This document shows, piece by piece, positions 35,321 through 59,470 of a stretch of DNA of 64,000 bases. Location of the stretch: positions 1,488,001 to 1,552,000 of the forward strand of contig OX392532.1 in the NCBI GenBank assembly GCA_947623455.1. The letters run 5' to 3'. The notes below the pieces were generated by a model, which saw only the letters and a program-made list of their open reading frames with translations, was not told where the DNA came from and made no database searches. Each line of letters starts with the position of its first letter. Position 1 is the stretch's first letter. The translations under genes and the position numbers were made by a program. This DNA is from Mimachlamys varia (taxonomy: Eukaryota > Mollusca > Bivalvia > Pectinida > Pectinidae).

Positions 35321-35449
35321 ATATAAAAAAGACCAAAAAACAAAGACTTTGCCGCAAGGCCTTTTTGCCTTTTCAGTCCGCCTGAAGAAGCCCGAGAAGG
35401 CAGAAAGGGCTTGCGACAAAGTCTTTGTTTTTTGGTCTTTTATATATAT
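35321..35449. repeat. 129-bp near-perfect hairpin with ribozyme-like apical core
   Basis: Arms 35321-35371 and 35397-35449 pair over about 50 bp with few mismatches: left AAAGACCAAAAAACAAAGAC and CTTTGCCGCAAGGCC, right the complement. The apical loop contains CTGAAGA (35382-35388), a GCC/GGC mini-stem and GAAA (35403-35406). TA runs flank both sides. It may be the end of a retroelement or a fold-back element; the frame across it is not called a gene. Confidence 0.8.
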
Positions 35450-35455
35450 ATATAT

Positions 35456-36255
35456 CGTAGTCCAACTATCTAAAGACATACACTGTATCAGCATGACCAG
35501 AATGCATTGCTGTGTTTTTTGCCATATCTAAAGGCTTCCGTCATGCGGCTACGTCGTGTTATTGCATTTCCTATGTGAAAGTTAAGAGCTGTATCTTTTT
35601 CACATTTTGAATACTTTTGAAAAAGAAATCACATTTTGTTCATCGTTGGTTTTTAATCAATCACGAGTGAAGTATTGATCCAGATTACCATTGTCAGTTT
35701 AGGTAAGATGCACCTGCTTAATCGCCGACACTGACAGTGGCACTTTATGCAAGTGAGAATTGGGGTATTATTTTTAATAACAATAACTAAACATACTAAT
35801 AGGAATATACACAAATATAGAATATTCTCAAAGAGACCACAAAACTTGGTCGAAGTGTCTCCATTAAACTGCATCTTTGTACCGGTTGTTCCTCAGAAGT
35901 CCACATCTTTCACATACAGTTCAAACAGGGGATAATAATTCGGCTGTTTTATACTAATGCTACCGTTTAGGGGAAAGCGAAGAGATACAATAGAAATGTA
36001 AACAATTGAAAATAAGACCACAATGTCAATCAAATTTTGAAGCGTGGAGAGATGTTTAAAATTGATATAAAATTGCTACAAAATGAATCTCAAGAGTGTA
36101 CAATTATGAAGAGGAAATGCGGTCATCTAATATTCAGAACCCAGGGTCTTTTCAATATTTGTTTTGTCTTCTTTTCCTAAATAATTCATACTGTAGATAA
36201 TGGTCTAGTTCCACCTTGATCTTTTCGCCATTATTTATTACACAGTAATTAAATG
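35456..36255. other. No gene seen
   Basis: AT-rich DNA without a recognisable family. Short frames at 35653-35935 show no conserved domain. Confidence 0.45.
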
Positions 36256-36259
36256 GAGC

Positions 36260-36840
36260 GACAATTTTGCTGACGCTATGGTATCATGATTAGGATAAAA
36301 GATAGTTAGTCGAAGAGCTACAGAAATGGTTATTGTTGATGATCGATAAATGCATTAGTGACACTGGAAGTGTTGGAATATCCCTTGATTCTTCATAAAT
36401 TACAAATAAAAGACAGAAGTAAATTGGAAGGCTCACACGGATACGGTGAGGAAATTCTTATGTTATGAGTTTCCTTTGATAGTAGACTACGCGCAAAGTC
36501 TTATCATTGTAAAAGACTTTACAGAAATATATCTGAAAATGATATACGTATATAATTTAGTTAATTATGTCTTTGTGGTAGCACGATTAGGTAAGAGATT
36601 ATAAGGGGAATAGATATATAGAACAAATAATGTTTGATGATCGATAAAGGAATTAAAAGTGACGATGAAAGTGTAATTAGTAAAGGTAGCATCAATACAA
36701 TAAGGACATTCCTATGTCTAAAAAGGAATTTCCATTGGTAGTAAAGTAGATTAAGTTTAACGGATTTTCATTGTAAAAGACTATACAGAAATAAGTCTGA
36801 AAGTTATATGCGTATATACGTTCGTGCATTAGGGCACTGA
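36260..36840. repeat. Two diverged direct copies of a composite-element segment
   Basis: 36275-36545 and 36575-36825 share the order GATGATCGATAAA, AGTGAC, TTTCC.TTG.TAGTA and TCATTGTAAAAGACT..ACAGAAAT. The first also resembles 21960-22100 of block A (AGTGACACTNGAAGTGTTG). Non-coding. Confidence 0.6.
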
Positions 36841-36849
36841 TAAGCATCG

Positions 36850-37530
36850 ATATACCCTTCTGAACTTGAAACAAAGGACACAACAGACTCTCCTACATCA
36901 GCTGCGAACCTCGATCTCTACTTAAACTACGACCAACATGATTACTACAAAGTTATACGATAAACGTGATGATTTCAATTTTCCGATTGTGAACTTTCCA
37001 TTTCTTGATAGTAACATCCCTGCTTCTACAACCTATGTTGTTTACATTTCGCAGTTGATTCGATCTTCTAGGGCTTGTTTTAAATATCGTGATTTTCGTG
37101 ATCGATGTCGGCTGCTGACAAACAAACTATCAACATAAGGATTCGAGAGATGCAGTACAGGTTGATCAGAACTATGGGCAAGTTTTAGAGTTGCCATCTT
37201 TGTCTCATTATGAAATATCTGTATCTTTGAGTGAAATGAAGATGGTCGTTTTTGAGTACGCTCATTAGTGTGTTTACTTGTTGTGATTGACAATATTACT
37301 CAGTTCTCATTTTGAGAACTTGATATTTACTTGGATTTGACAAGATTTAAATGCGGGGTGTCGTCCATGAAGCAGAATACGCTTACTTCTCCCGAACACC
37401 TGGGCTTCTTCTCTTGTACTTTTACAAGAGTCTCCGTGAAAATATTTCCTTTGTTCATTGTTTGCCCCTAATTTAATCGATTATGAGTTCGAATTATGAT
37501 TTTGTTATCGCTTCGGTATTCTCTAGTTTA
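36850..37530 (+). pseudogene. RT-element C-terminal domain and 3' UTR
   Basis: Starts in the ELETKDTTDSPTSAANLDLY-like region and runs through LYDKRDDFNFPIV, FPFLDSNIPASTTYVVYISQ, CFKYRDFRDRC and LLTNKL. After frameshifts it ends MKMVVFEYAH then stop near 37266, followed by the family 3' UTR to about 37520. The RT palm is missing, so this is a 5'-truncated copy. Confidence 0.82.
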
Positions 37531-37654
37531 TTTTTACTGCAAAACATTTAAATGACCATGAAACAATAATAAAAACATACATTCGGAGAATCAACCACAG
37601 AAGGTTAGGCCTTTTTATGCCACATTAGCCTCGCTTCCGATTAAGAAGCGTTCC

Positions 37655-37995
37655 TGCTTAAAAGATGACGTAACACACACATGTACTGCACCTTTCAAAT
37701 TTAGCAATAGATACAGTATGCCGAAAAATGAATTATTAAAACTGCACCATACAGCTGTTTCGTCCTCCTGGGACTCTTCAGTGATACCTAGGGCCAAAGG
37801 GTGGGAATCCATTTCTAAACTAATGTAGAAGCAAAAGAGTCAAGTGCGTAAAACTCGTTTATGAATTTGGAAGTAAATTTAAACTAGTTCTGTATAATTT
37901 CAAATCCTGTACTACGGAAATGTGTATATTAAGTACCGTGCCACTACTCAATTGAGATTAACTGTGGCTATGGAGGCTCCAGCAAACTATATGCA
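37655..37995 (+). repeat. Dispersed repeat R1, copy 3
   Basis: Full-length match to 19240-19570 in the same orientation, ending AGGCTCCAGCAAACT. Modest divergence. Confidence 0.8.
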
Positions 37996-39239
37996 CAACT
38001 GAAAATTGATTCAAGAACCTGACTCTGTATCGGAAACATTTGTTTCCAATGTATTTCAGTAGGCCAAGCAGCACGCGTCTAGGATGGGTACTTCGCCTTA
38101 AGTTTGTTTGATCTTGCTCATAAATCTCCTTTGCATAATCTTCTAAATGACCCTCTCAATTTCTTCCCCCAAAGAGAATGTCGGAACACTGCTGATGGGA
38201 TCTACATTGGTTGTTTCAGCATCCATCCCCTCTCTTACAATAAAACAGCGCTCATCCACTTGAGTTTTCACATCTCTCAGACCACTGTGTTCATGATCTT
38301 TCTCCTCATACAGGGCTTGCGTATATCTTAGAACTCAAAACTTGCGACTACCTGGCGACGTGTCCCTCGGAGAATCCTAAAAATAACTTTATTTTCTAAT
38401 TACGCAGTATTTTCCCTCTGACTAAGACAGAAATCTGATTAAAATAAGACAGACAAGTAGGATAAATAGAGAAGCAACAGTAACAAATGGGCAATAATTT
38501 TGGAACATCGCAATATTAAAAATGAAACAATCGAAATTAAAAGGAAAACAATCTTTTTTGATAAAGTACAGAGATCTACAGACGTCCATGAAAAGCCATG
38601 ATGTATACCAACAACTGATTAAGTTATTTCTTTTAAATTCAATCGAAATAGTGATTGATAAGCTTGTAAAATATCTTATATATGCTTTATAGATGATCAA
38701 TGATTATTAAAATTATAGTAATTATCAATAAGCTAGTTTTTTTGAACCAGTTATTAGTATTAAATTAAATGATTTCGAGTAGTTATTTTTAACAAGTAAT
38801 TGTTTGTCAGATTTTCAAAATCTTTTAATGGTGAATTTTGACATTCATTATATCTATAATAAACATGTATAAACTTATTATTAATCAATTTTGGATTCAC
38901 TCTGTGTTAATATTGAAAAGCACGAAAAACAGTAAGACTTGTCTCCCTTAAGACTTGGCTTTGTTTATTGTTTTTTTCAAACTTTTATCATAGTCAACCA
39001 ACCTCGGATTACTCGAATAACATGTTTTCTTTGAACTATTGATCAGGTTCGACTTAGTGGAGTTTTAATGTAATGAAATTTACAATTGCGTAGAAAGAAT
39101 TACGTAGAAAAAAAAGTAAAAAGTACACAAAGTGGGTCAAGGTCACATAATTTCTAACTGGTCAATTTTGATATCAAATACTTTAAGAAAATTAAAAAAA
39201 AATCCTTTAACCCACTTTAAAACAGATTGACAACAATTA
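37996..39239. other. No gene seen
   Basis: Mostly AT-rich. Frames at 38104-38331 and 38422-38700 have no recognised domain and no splice or promoter context. The stretch 39060-39200 is A-rich. Confidence 0.45.
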
Positions 39240-39640
39240 TCACCCCAACATGGAGATCATATATATATATTTGGCAAGTTACTGACCACGCAGGGTTCAA
39301 TGGGGCCATATGGTAGGGGCCCAAGAGGGGTTTTATTGTGCATTTTGTAGTTTTGATTATATTTAGGAAAACGCTGTCCCAAGCGATTGGGGAGAAGATT
39401 TCTGCAGAGTCTGCAATTTTCTTTGCTCCCAGGGGGTTTGTTTGGTGCCCAAAAAGATGTCAAAACGGGCATTTTCAGCTTCAAGCTAATTTTTATAAAA
39501 CTACCCTTGCTAATACCTTTGGTATAATTTTCACAACAATTGAGATATTAATGTAAGCAAAGATCAACTGATTAAATGGTATACGATAAAGAGGGTCTTA
39601 AAAATGTTGACGTTAGTCAGTTCCTGACTGAAACCCAGTA
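39240..39640. other. Moderately GC-richer stretch of unknown nature
   Basis: 39270-39480 differs in base composition from its surroundings (AGGGGCCCAAGAGGGG, CCCAGGGGGTTTG). Both strands carry frames of about 75 codons. No family is recognised and no second copy is seen in the window. Possibly a single repeat copy. Confidence 0.3.
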
Positions 39641-39644
39641 GTAA

Positions 39645-39890
39645 TAGACAGTGTTGAAGCCCTATCACAAGGTTTCATTGCTTGAAAATGCTTTTCTTTT
39701 CATATTTGAATGCCCGCTGTATAGTGACATTAGAAGACAATTAATAAAAACATTTCTCAATTTTATTCAACAGATAACCATAATTGTTATAAAACTCTGT
39801 AAAGTGGGTGCAAGATATGTAGCGAAGATACCAATAAATACATCTTACAACATATATGTGATTTTTTTCGAAAAACAAATAGACTAAATA
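39645..39890 (+). pseudogene. Possible non-LTR retrotransposon tail
   Basis: The frame reads ENAFLFIFECPLYSDIRRQL and then IKTFLNF, which resembles the C-terminal zinc-knuckle-like tail of LINE RTs (a HFL.CP.Y..IR pattern), with the first His changed. Too short and decayed to be sure. Confidence 0.35.
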
Positions 39891-40160
39891 AGTAATCTCA
39901 CTCTCAACTCAACTAACTAAAATTGATACTTAACTTATAGTGTCATTTTATTGATAATAATTGTCATCGTGTACTTTATTCTAAATATCGTATTATCTAA
40001 AACATAAACAGATATGATGGAGGGATAATTAAAAATGAACATTTATTTCATAGACTAAATTGGAGTTATATCCCTTCCACTGTGTATATGGATTGCTTTA
40101 ACAGAATATGTGTAATATTGTAAATGTAAGTATCGAAAGGACATTTGCCTGATGTCTAAT
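39891..40160. other. No feature recognised
   Basis: AT-rich spacer without coding potential. Confidence 0.4.
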
Positions 40161-40164
40161 CCTG

Positions 40165-40965
40165 TTGACATATTTAAAGTCAATACAATTTGTTTGAATC
40201 GGGCCGAGCAAGGGCCGCAACTCTCAAATCTAAGAATCTTGTGTCCTTGATTTCAAGTTCAGAAGGGTTTATACGATCAAGAGATCTTAGCTGTTCTTTC
40301 AGTTTTGTATGAGGTATGGTATTGTACAGGATGGAACAATCAAATGTTTTGATCGAAAAGAAATCTAGGAGGGGGTCCTCGAGATTGAGATTGATCAAAT
40401 GATCTTCCGAGTTTTTCAAAATGTACAACCTGTTGATTCCACTCCTGGAGTAAACAGTGTCACAATAAGTCTGCCGCCCTGTTTTAATGGTACCTATAAT
40501 GGTAGTAGGAAATTTTGATAAAAGCTTGCAATTAGCATAGCCAGCGATAAAACGTAACCTTTAAGGATCCTTTTGTAGTTTAGGTATCCAATAAAGTCAA
40601 GGTTGGTCAGCATGTTTCTCATTAACAGGTATCCTGAACGATTGTAATAATGAAAACAAAAACAAAATGTATTAAAGTTTGCAATCAATTATTAGGTTGT
40701 TAGATGCAGACACAATCACATACTTCTCATGTTCGAACATCTGGATCAAGAAATATCGACTTATGTTTAGTTTTCATTTTGTAATGCAAACTGCAGATTC
40801 TTTTCTGGATACAAGACCTGATTGACTTCATCCACTTTGAGAGTGAATCCAATGCAGTATGTTTATCTAATTTTACCTATGACCTTTAATGAAAAGCTCC
40901 CGAAGATTTATGTTGTGGATACTATTCAGATTACCAGTTACTATGTGTCCAGCTGGACAGATTGG
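40165..40965 (-). pseudogene. RT-element 5' half with internal deletion
   Basis: Minus strand, from the family N-terminal region near 40965 through the conserved central region to MYILKNSEDHLINL, then SIKTFDCSILYNTIPHTKL (an RT palm motif). The frame then jumps straight to NPSELEIKDTRFLDL, skipping the YIDD region. That is an internal deletion of several hundred base pairs; the C-terminal domain is lost. Confidence 0.75.
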
Positions 40966-41327
40966 AGTACTTGCATATCGGAAGTACGGTGGTAAGTTAG
41001 CTCAAACAGACTTGTGGTTCAAGGTATTGCTGATGTTCATTGTCTTCATTTCATTATTGGCAAATTCGTGTTTAAATCTATCTTTTCAGGACCATAAGAC
41101 TGGGATCCGTGTTCATGTTTAATTAATGGCATTATGTTAGCTTGCCTTTCCAGATTCTGGTGACGTGGTATCAACGTAGTGCAGATAACCACGTTTCAGT
41201 AAAGCTATATGTATCACTTTTTGTGTAATGCATAAAGTACACGTTGCATGATCTGATTGGTTTGGGTAACAAATCAAGTAAGGGTTTGTTTTTAAGGTCA
41301 AACAGTTCAGCATTTACTTAGTTCGTG
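40966..41327. other. No feature recognised
   Basis: Spacer between retroelement remnants; no coding support for the frame at 40889-41122, whose first part is antisense to the RT remnant. Confidence 0.4.
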
Positions 41328-41445
41328 AAGAATCAAATAGAGGATACCGAAGCGTCAACAAAACCATAACATCGATTAAACAAGGGGAAAATTCGAAAAA
41401 AGGAAAGAACTATATGAAAACCCTTGTCAAAGTAAAAGAAATTGA
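41328..41445 (-). repeat. RT-element 3' UTR fragment
   Basis: Reverse complement of the family's 3' UTR (GAGGATACCGAAGCGTCAAC, AAAACCATAACATCGATTAA, CAAGGGGAAAATTCG). Isolated fragment. Confidence 0.7.
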
Positions 41446-41689
41446 AATGATATTTAAAGTAGCGCTGCGCTTGATCTATAAACAATCAGTCAGTGTGTTT
41501 GAAATTCCATGAGCCATTTTAACTAATTACTTACATGTAACATAGTTTCGTTATTTGGGTGAATTGCTTTCGCCTTTATACAGAAAGTAATGTAAGAATA
41601 TGTCCCGTTTAGTGTTTCATATACAATGTATATAAACGTGATTGCTACAAATTATATTTTTAATGATTCCAGGCGCCTTACACTGTTAT

Positions 41690-41885
41690 GTTTACATTTG
41701 CGCTGCAACCCACTGACGACACAAATACAAATGCTGGTAATAAACAATTAATCGGAACAAATATAAATGGAATTTAGCAATTGTTCTATAGTAAAAATGT
41801 TAATATATGGATTGGAAGTCATTTTTTGAACTTTCATATTGCTATGAAAGTTAAAAAAAACCCTTTCAATCCTTATATAAGTTCC
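41690..41885. repeat. Fold-back element with 77-bp palindrome
   Basis: 41803-41879 is an inverted repeat: TATATGGATTGGAAGTCATT against its complement, centred on CATATTGCTATG. Neighbouring TTTGCGCTGCAACCCACTGA (41698) is the end word of the fold-back family seen at 6180, 55215 and 55730. Related palindromes lie at 54042-54118 and 55244-55408. Confidence 0.75.
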
Positions 41886-43200
41886 GTGTTGCGTATTGTT
41901 ATTACAGAGTAGTATGCACGATATGACACATGTATGTTGCCAAATGGTGAGATAAATGACCTTTGACTTAATATAATCTGGGTACAGAAAACGATAAGAT
42001 AAAATAAGATAAATAATAGTTTATTAAAAGGTCACACATTGATCCACATTGAAACACAAATTGCACATAAATAACATATACAAGTAAAAACAATCAATAA
42101 CAAGCCATACAATTGTTTGACGTATGGGCACAAAAAATCCAATAAAATAATCATAAATGATTGTTACATGTGCGGATTAACTTAATTATACAATATGTTC
42201 TAATATTTTCGGGTAGTGGAGTTGACCTACAATATTGTACTTGAATTATACTCTTTAGTAGAGTAGGGAACAATAATTAAAACATAAAATATCACATAAG
42301 TAAACAAATCGTTTTTTCGCAAGGTTATTTTTCTGATACGGTCCATAACCACTTGTAGTTATTATATTAACGCTAGAAATGTGTTATAAAATGATAATAC
42401 ATCTGCTAGTGAAACATTGAATATTATACCACAATTATTTACAGAATACTTTCGTATTTAAACACAATACATTTTAGTGAGGTATAAACTGAAATCAGTA
42501 ACAGATATGTACAATTTAACAAAAAATCGCAGAGTCAAATTAACTTAGTTTGCAGAGGGGCTTTACCTCTATATAAAGTCCGTTAGTTAAGAAGGGTACA
42601 ATAATATAAACATAAAATATAACACAAATATGTTACTTTATTTTTAGGATAAGTTTTCTGTCTCGAGACATTCCAAAAACATGTTTAGAGATTACGATAC
42701 TACTTTATGTGAAAGAGTCACTTTTCGTTACAGAACAATACACCGTCATCAAAATGGAATAAACACGTGGAATTATGCTCAAATATATGAGGTTGGTCAA
42801 TGTATCGCAGAAAAATTAAAACATCTTGGGGTATTTGAGATTGGCCCATGTATCCCCCTGAATTGAATAGGGCATAACCATATGAACATTTTTTTTTCAA
42901 TCTCTGTTTTATACAGAGTAATATTCTGATACACATCGTCAATTGTAAAAATACCGTTAAAAGGAATGCAATATTAATGTATTGCAATTTTGATAAAATT
43001 GAAATGAAGACCTAAACTCAAACCAGTATCAAGACTAAAGTCGGAATCAAATATATACGATTTGACTAACAACCACTGGGTAAAATAAGAATTATACAGG
43101 AGCAAGGGTAGGGTTAGACCTACATTTACCATACCATTTATCTAAGAATGCTTAAACTTGAATACTTTGTCAGTAACTATATATGAAGTTTAACTGACCG
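41886..43200. other. No gene seen
   Basis: AT-rich. 42000-42130 has the A-rich look of a worn retroelement tail (AAGATAAAATAAGATAAATA). The frame at 42681-42866 has no domain. Confidence 0.4.
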
Positions 43201-43204
43201 TCTT

Positions 43205-44105
43205 TTCTCCCAAGTGTAAGCATTAAACGGCTCTCCAGCTCAAGGTCGGAACCAGTACTGTTGAGGCTGTACCAACTGTTAAAAATCTAGGAATATACTT
43301 TGATAGTTCACTGAACATGGAGAAACAAGTGAATGTTATTGCCAAAGCCTGTTACTACCAGACCAGGAACATCGATTGTATCCGGCAGTTATAAACTGCC
43401 GGTGCATGCAAGATTTTGGTGCATTCACTTGTTCCTCACGGCTGAATTATTGTAATGGCATACTCTGTGGTTTATCTGATAGATTAACAAGTCGCCTACA
43501 TAAGGTCCAGAACACGGCAGCACGTCTTGTTTCCCGAGTTCGAAGGAGTGAGCACATCACTCCTGTTCTGTATTCATTACACTGGTTACCTGTACAATAC
43601 ATGTCACAGTACAAAATCTTGGTATACACATACAAGGCACTGGATGGAAAAGCTCCCCAGTACATAGGAGAGCTCGTTACCCTGTATCAGCCGTCACGAT
43701 CACTGAGGTCGGAGACAGAATCATTTTTGTGTGTCCCAAAATCTCGTACTGTGACCTATGGAAACCGGTGTTTTAAGAGAGTTCCGGCCACATTTTTAAA
43801 TAGCTTACCATTCGCTAACAGAAACACAAATAATCTGGCCAAATTCAAAAAACATTTGAAGACGTACCTTTTCACGTATGCATTTTAGGGTATTACATGT
43901 AACTTAGACGACATGTATATACTGACATTTGTTTATCTAATTTGTATTGATATGCATTTTTATATTTTCACATATAAGCTAAGATTGTTATAACGTTTTA
44001 TTTATGCATAGTAAGTATCAAATTATTATCCACATGTTGTGAAGCTCTTTAAAGTAATTTTACTAATTATATAGCGCTATATAAATATTGTATATTATTA
44101 TTTAT
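43205..44105 (+). pseudogene. 3' end of a CR1/L2-type non-LTR retrotransposon
   Basis: Translated pieces give VPTVKNLGIYFDSSLNMEKQ, SRLNYCNGILCGL, LHKVQNTAARLV, HITPVLYSLHWLPVQYMSQY and FKKHLKTYLF, the typical C-terminal region of CR1/L2-like RTs. The frame from 43376 is open for 170 codons to 43888; upstream a stop and frameshift separate it from the DSSLN segment. The 3' UTR ends in TATAGCGCTATATAAATATT followed by TATTATTATT. The RT catalytic core is absent (5' truncation). Confidence 0.85.
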
Positions 44106-45245
44106 GTGTATATCATAGTAATTTGTATACATACAGATGCAGTAAAACATCATGAACATGTTGTAGGTGTAATTTCCCTTTCTACCACTATGAAATGTAG
44201 GTGTGTGTTTTAAACTCTCAGGGTATATCATAATCATTACAACTGCTGCATAACATTTTGTTTATAATGTTTCAAACGTGGAATAAACTCTAAACTCATT
44301 TTGTTTGGCTGACATGGTGAACTTTGACTGGCACTTTGTCACTTGCTGATTGTTAACGACGTCGTTTGTTGTTCACGTCGTCACCACTTGGCGATATACG
44401 AGATGATACATTTTGCGCATATCATAGTATGCGATTCTCTCCGGGTGTTTCCGACTGAAATTGTGGTAGAAACAGGTCACACGACTCGTGGTTATTGGAT
44501 TTAGAATTTTTTCATTCTCGTTAATTATTTTCTAAAAAGGACGACCGCTAAAGCATTTTTGAGTAATTGTTTGTCGTTGTTTCAATCACAGGATGTTCCT
44601 AGTAGAGAGACCCAACCCAGAGCCTGTGTTATACATATTCTGTAACATTGCAGTGTTAACGCACTTCCTCAATACGATGTGACATTTATGTGTTCAGGAA
44701 GTACTGTGTTAGAGCGACCTAGACATTCAACAAATCACGGTTATAGTCAGCAAATTCAGAAAAAATCTTTACAACATGACTTTGTTTTCAACAATTAAAC
44801 AACAAATGAAAAGCAAATAAAAGGCAAAGTAAAGTAACTTTCAGCCTTTCCTAATATAGTACATTGTAGTGACTGTACCCACAATTCCTCGTCGCCGGGG
44901 AATACAATTCTAATGTTAAGTCCTTCGAACAAAGTTTCTCGATGAATTTTTGGATTAAATCCGTATAAGGCAGAGTGAAAAACAAGTTAAAGTCTATATG
45001 AAATAATTGTAAAGGGTCTATAAGCAGTGCTCTAACCCGATAACACAGCGTCAGCTATCTCAATATCTGAATATTTGTTAAACGCATGTTTATACGATGA
45101 TACTCTTCATATTAGCTGCTTTCCTATTTAGTGTAGTTTCAAATACTATACTTTTAGTTATTTACACAAACAACTCGAAAGTTATGTGCAATCCTTTCGT
45201 AATCTACTGGAACGGAAATATATCATAAGGAGATCCTTATATGGG
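44106..45245. other. No gene seen
   Basis: Spacer of ordinary AT content. No domain, RNA gene or clear repeat boundary is recognised; a few words near 44465 resemble 6820. Confidence 0.4.
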
Positions 45246-45249
45246 ACTA

Positions 45250-45610
45250 CACGTAACAACATATAAAGTATTCGTTTTTATTACAATTTTACCAGTGAAA
45301 GACTGAAAATTATGTATTCTATAAAAGTGATAAATTTTGCTAGTAAGAAATATGATATTTTCCACTAGTGAAAAATATCACTTTTTTTATTTGACCAATT
45401 AGAAAGCTGCTTACAACGACGTTTGGGGAAATCAAAAGCTGCCACTGCACATTTTCCTTTAAAAATGTAATAAACAGAATATCTAACAGTATCTTCAGTA
45501 ATACCAATCATATTTCACTCGTGTGGTTTTATTTTGAAATTATCAAAATATTAGCCCCACTCGTGAAATATATTTGGTATTACTGAAGACACTGTTAGAT
45601 ATCCTCTATA
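45250..45610. repeat. Fold-back element near gene 2 3' end
   Basis: Arms ATATCTAACAGTATCTTCAG near 45480 and its complement CTGAAGACACTGTTAGATAT near 45583 form a stem of about 30 bp. The loop has CACTCGTG on each side. CACTAGTG words nearby (45364) tie it to the family at 6985-7520. Confidence 0.7.
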
Positions 45611-45679
45611 TCTCAACATTAATACTCCTATGCTGACATAAACCTGATTTAGACCAGTCATGTTATGATTTAACCTTAA

Positions 45680-45915
45680 ATAAAATAAGAGAATACCGAA
45701 GCGTCAACATATTCACAATCCAAACTCAAAATCGAATAAACCAGGGGCAAAATTGAACAAAGGAAAGATTTACATGGAGACCCCTGCAAAAGTACAAGAG
45801 AATACGACCAGGTGTTCCGGAAGAGTAAGCGGCTACCGCTTCATCTACGACATCCGCCATGTAAATCTTGGTCACATCAAAGTAAGCATCAATCCTCAAA
45901 ATGGGAACCGAGAAA
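45680..45915 (-). repeat. RT-element 3' UTR directly downstream of gene 2
   Basis: Reverse complement of the family 3' UTR and the sequence just after its stop codon (GAATACCGAAGCGTCAACAT, ATCGAATAAACCAGGGGCAA, CATCCGCCATGTAAATCTTG). It begins about 40 bp beyond the gene 2 stop codon in the same orientation, so it probably forms part of the gene's 3' UTR. Confidence 0.8.
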
Positions 45916-45952
45916 ACAGTTTTGCTACCTTTATAGATATCAGTTTGTAGAT

Positions 45953-57632
<11,680 letters not shown>

Positions 57633-57840
57633 TTCTGTTGTCGGTGTTACTCCAATAAAGGTTCAAACTAAATGGCTGTCCCTATTAATACAAACGCTGA
57701 ACCAATTCTTCTGTATTGCTATGTTGTCACTCCACTGACGAATAACCAGTAGCTATTGGTTGTGATGTGAAGAAGGCGGTCACATACTGTATAAATGTTT
57801 CAACAGATATACCTCATTGGTCTGCGCGTCGTGGAAAACA
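57633..57840 (-). promoter_or_regulatory. Putative promoter and 5' UTR of gene 2
   Basis: Conserved with 18711-18900. Two CCAAT boxes on the coding strand (57816-57820 and 57755-57759) and a TTTATAC element near 57789-57796. The TACGTCA word of gene 1 is changed to TTCGTCA here, so a CRE-like site may differ between the paralogues. Confidence 0.42.
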
Positions 57841-58149
57841 TCAATACATATACAGTATTTATACAAGCTATGTTATTGAGAAAACTGGTAATTACATCTA
57901 GGTTTTATTTAGTAAAACATAGCAATGTGTTTGGCAGGAGGACGAGTATTACAAACTTTCTTAAAAACCCCTTTGTTTATTAGGTATCCTATAATACATC
58001 ACTACATTAGGAACTGAAACACAGATTCTCTGGTTAGGTACGAACATCACACAGTTTTAGTGCTAAGTTCCGGCCGGAAAACTGCGTGGTATGCCCACTG
58101 ATTGTAATGCTTTTGAAAAGTCCCCGCAAATTTTGTGAACATGTATGTC

Positions 58150-58630
58150 TTTGGATACAAAAATAAATAAGATAATACCGAAGCTTAAACAAAATCACAA
58201 TCCAAACTCAAAATCGATTAAACCAGGGACAAAATATGAACAAAGGAAAGATTTTCATGGAGACTCTCGTAAAAGAGAATAAGACAAGGTGTTCCGGAAG
58301 AGTAAGCGTCTTATGTTTCATCGACGACACACGCCATGTAAATCTTTGTCACATCAAAGTAAACATCAAGTTCTCAAAATGAAAACCGAGTATCATTGTC
58401 AATCACAAGAAGTAAACAAACTTATGAGCATACTCAAAAAAGTCAATCTTCATATCACTTAAAGATACAGAATATTTCTCAATGAGACAAAAAATGCGAC
58501 CATTAAACGTGTCAATAGTTCTGACCAACCTGCATCTCTCGAAACCTTGTGTTTTTTGTTTGTTTGTCAGCAGTCGACATCCATCACGAAAACCCCGATA
58601 TTTAGAGCAAGCCCTAGAATAGAAAGGACA
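58150..58630 (-). pseudogene. RT-element C-terminal end and 3' UTR
   Basis: Minus strand: the 3' UTR from 58150 to 58390 (ATAATACCGAAGCTTAAACA, AGGTGTTCCGGAAGAGTAAG, CGACGACACACGCCATGTAA), then last codons upstream (DMKI..FEYAH-like and LLTNKQ region) to about 58620, where another retroelement abuts it. Confidence 0.78.
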
Positions 58631-58634
58631 TATA

Positions 58635-59470
58635 TAACAATAATACTAATAATAAACTTTATTTATTGACGATAAAACACCTGTTAAGCAAAGCTAAACT
58701 TCCACAGAGTCCTCTTGTTAGTAAAAGGATTAGTTAAAACAATAATCATTACAGTTAAGATAGCCAAAATATTTGTGTGGCATACTAAACTACCATAATT
58801 AAATTAAATACATCATTTAAAGGATCATTTACACAATATCATTTAAAACATCACAGAAATAAAGATAAAATATGGTACTCAGTATTATTATCACAGGATC
58901 AGTATACAATTAAGTTGAATTAATATAATTTCAATTATTCAAATTACTACTGTTATAATTAGACTAAATATTCAATATACAATTAAAGGGTCATGTACAC
59001 AATTTCATTAAAATTATCACAGAAGCAAAGATTCCCTATTCCAAGCTCAGCCAATTTGGTGTTCAGTATAAGACCAAATGTCTAATTTACATATATGCTA
59101 ATGAAGCAAAAAATAAAAATTGACAGTATAAACGCTAATATAGCATGAATAAAACAGAAAGTAATATTCAAGACGTTTCCTTGATGAAAAATAAATATAT
59201 TCAAACTGCATTCATACTGTTTCCAGCATTTTTTTTAAACATTGGAAGGGAGGATGCAAGTCTAACTTCAACTGGTAGGTTGTTCCAAATTTGGCTCCCT
59301 TCTAATACAAACTGCTTTGAATAAAAAGTAGTGCGGTGTCTTGGAACTTGTATAAACTTTTGAGAAGCAGATCTTGTACGACTGTTGTTAGAGAACTCAA
59401 ATTGTCTTGCCAGGTATTCAGGTACAAGATTATTGACACATAACAACAGAAACTCATGCATGATAGATGG
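58635..59470 (-). pseudogene. 3' end of a second non-LTR retrotransposon
   Basis: Minus-strand frame (59566-59201 open, LINE-like from about 59470) includes SIMHEFLLLCVNNLVPEYLA, SASQKFIQVPRHRTTFYSKQ and GSQIWNNLPVEVRLASSL, the pattern of LINE RT C-terminal ends. A long A-rich 3' UTR runs to 58640, ending in an ATAATACTAATAATAAACTT tail. The catalytic core is absent. It differs from the element at 43205-44105. Confidence 0.78.

Noticed and set aside
37615..37812. Protein gene with TEESQEDETAVW
   Set aside because: The frame lies wholly inside dispersed repeat R1, of which other copies in the window break it.
43447..43665. Minus-strand frame at the CR1/L2-like remnant
   Set aside because: Shadow of the plus-strand LINE coding frame.
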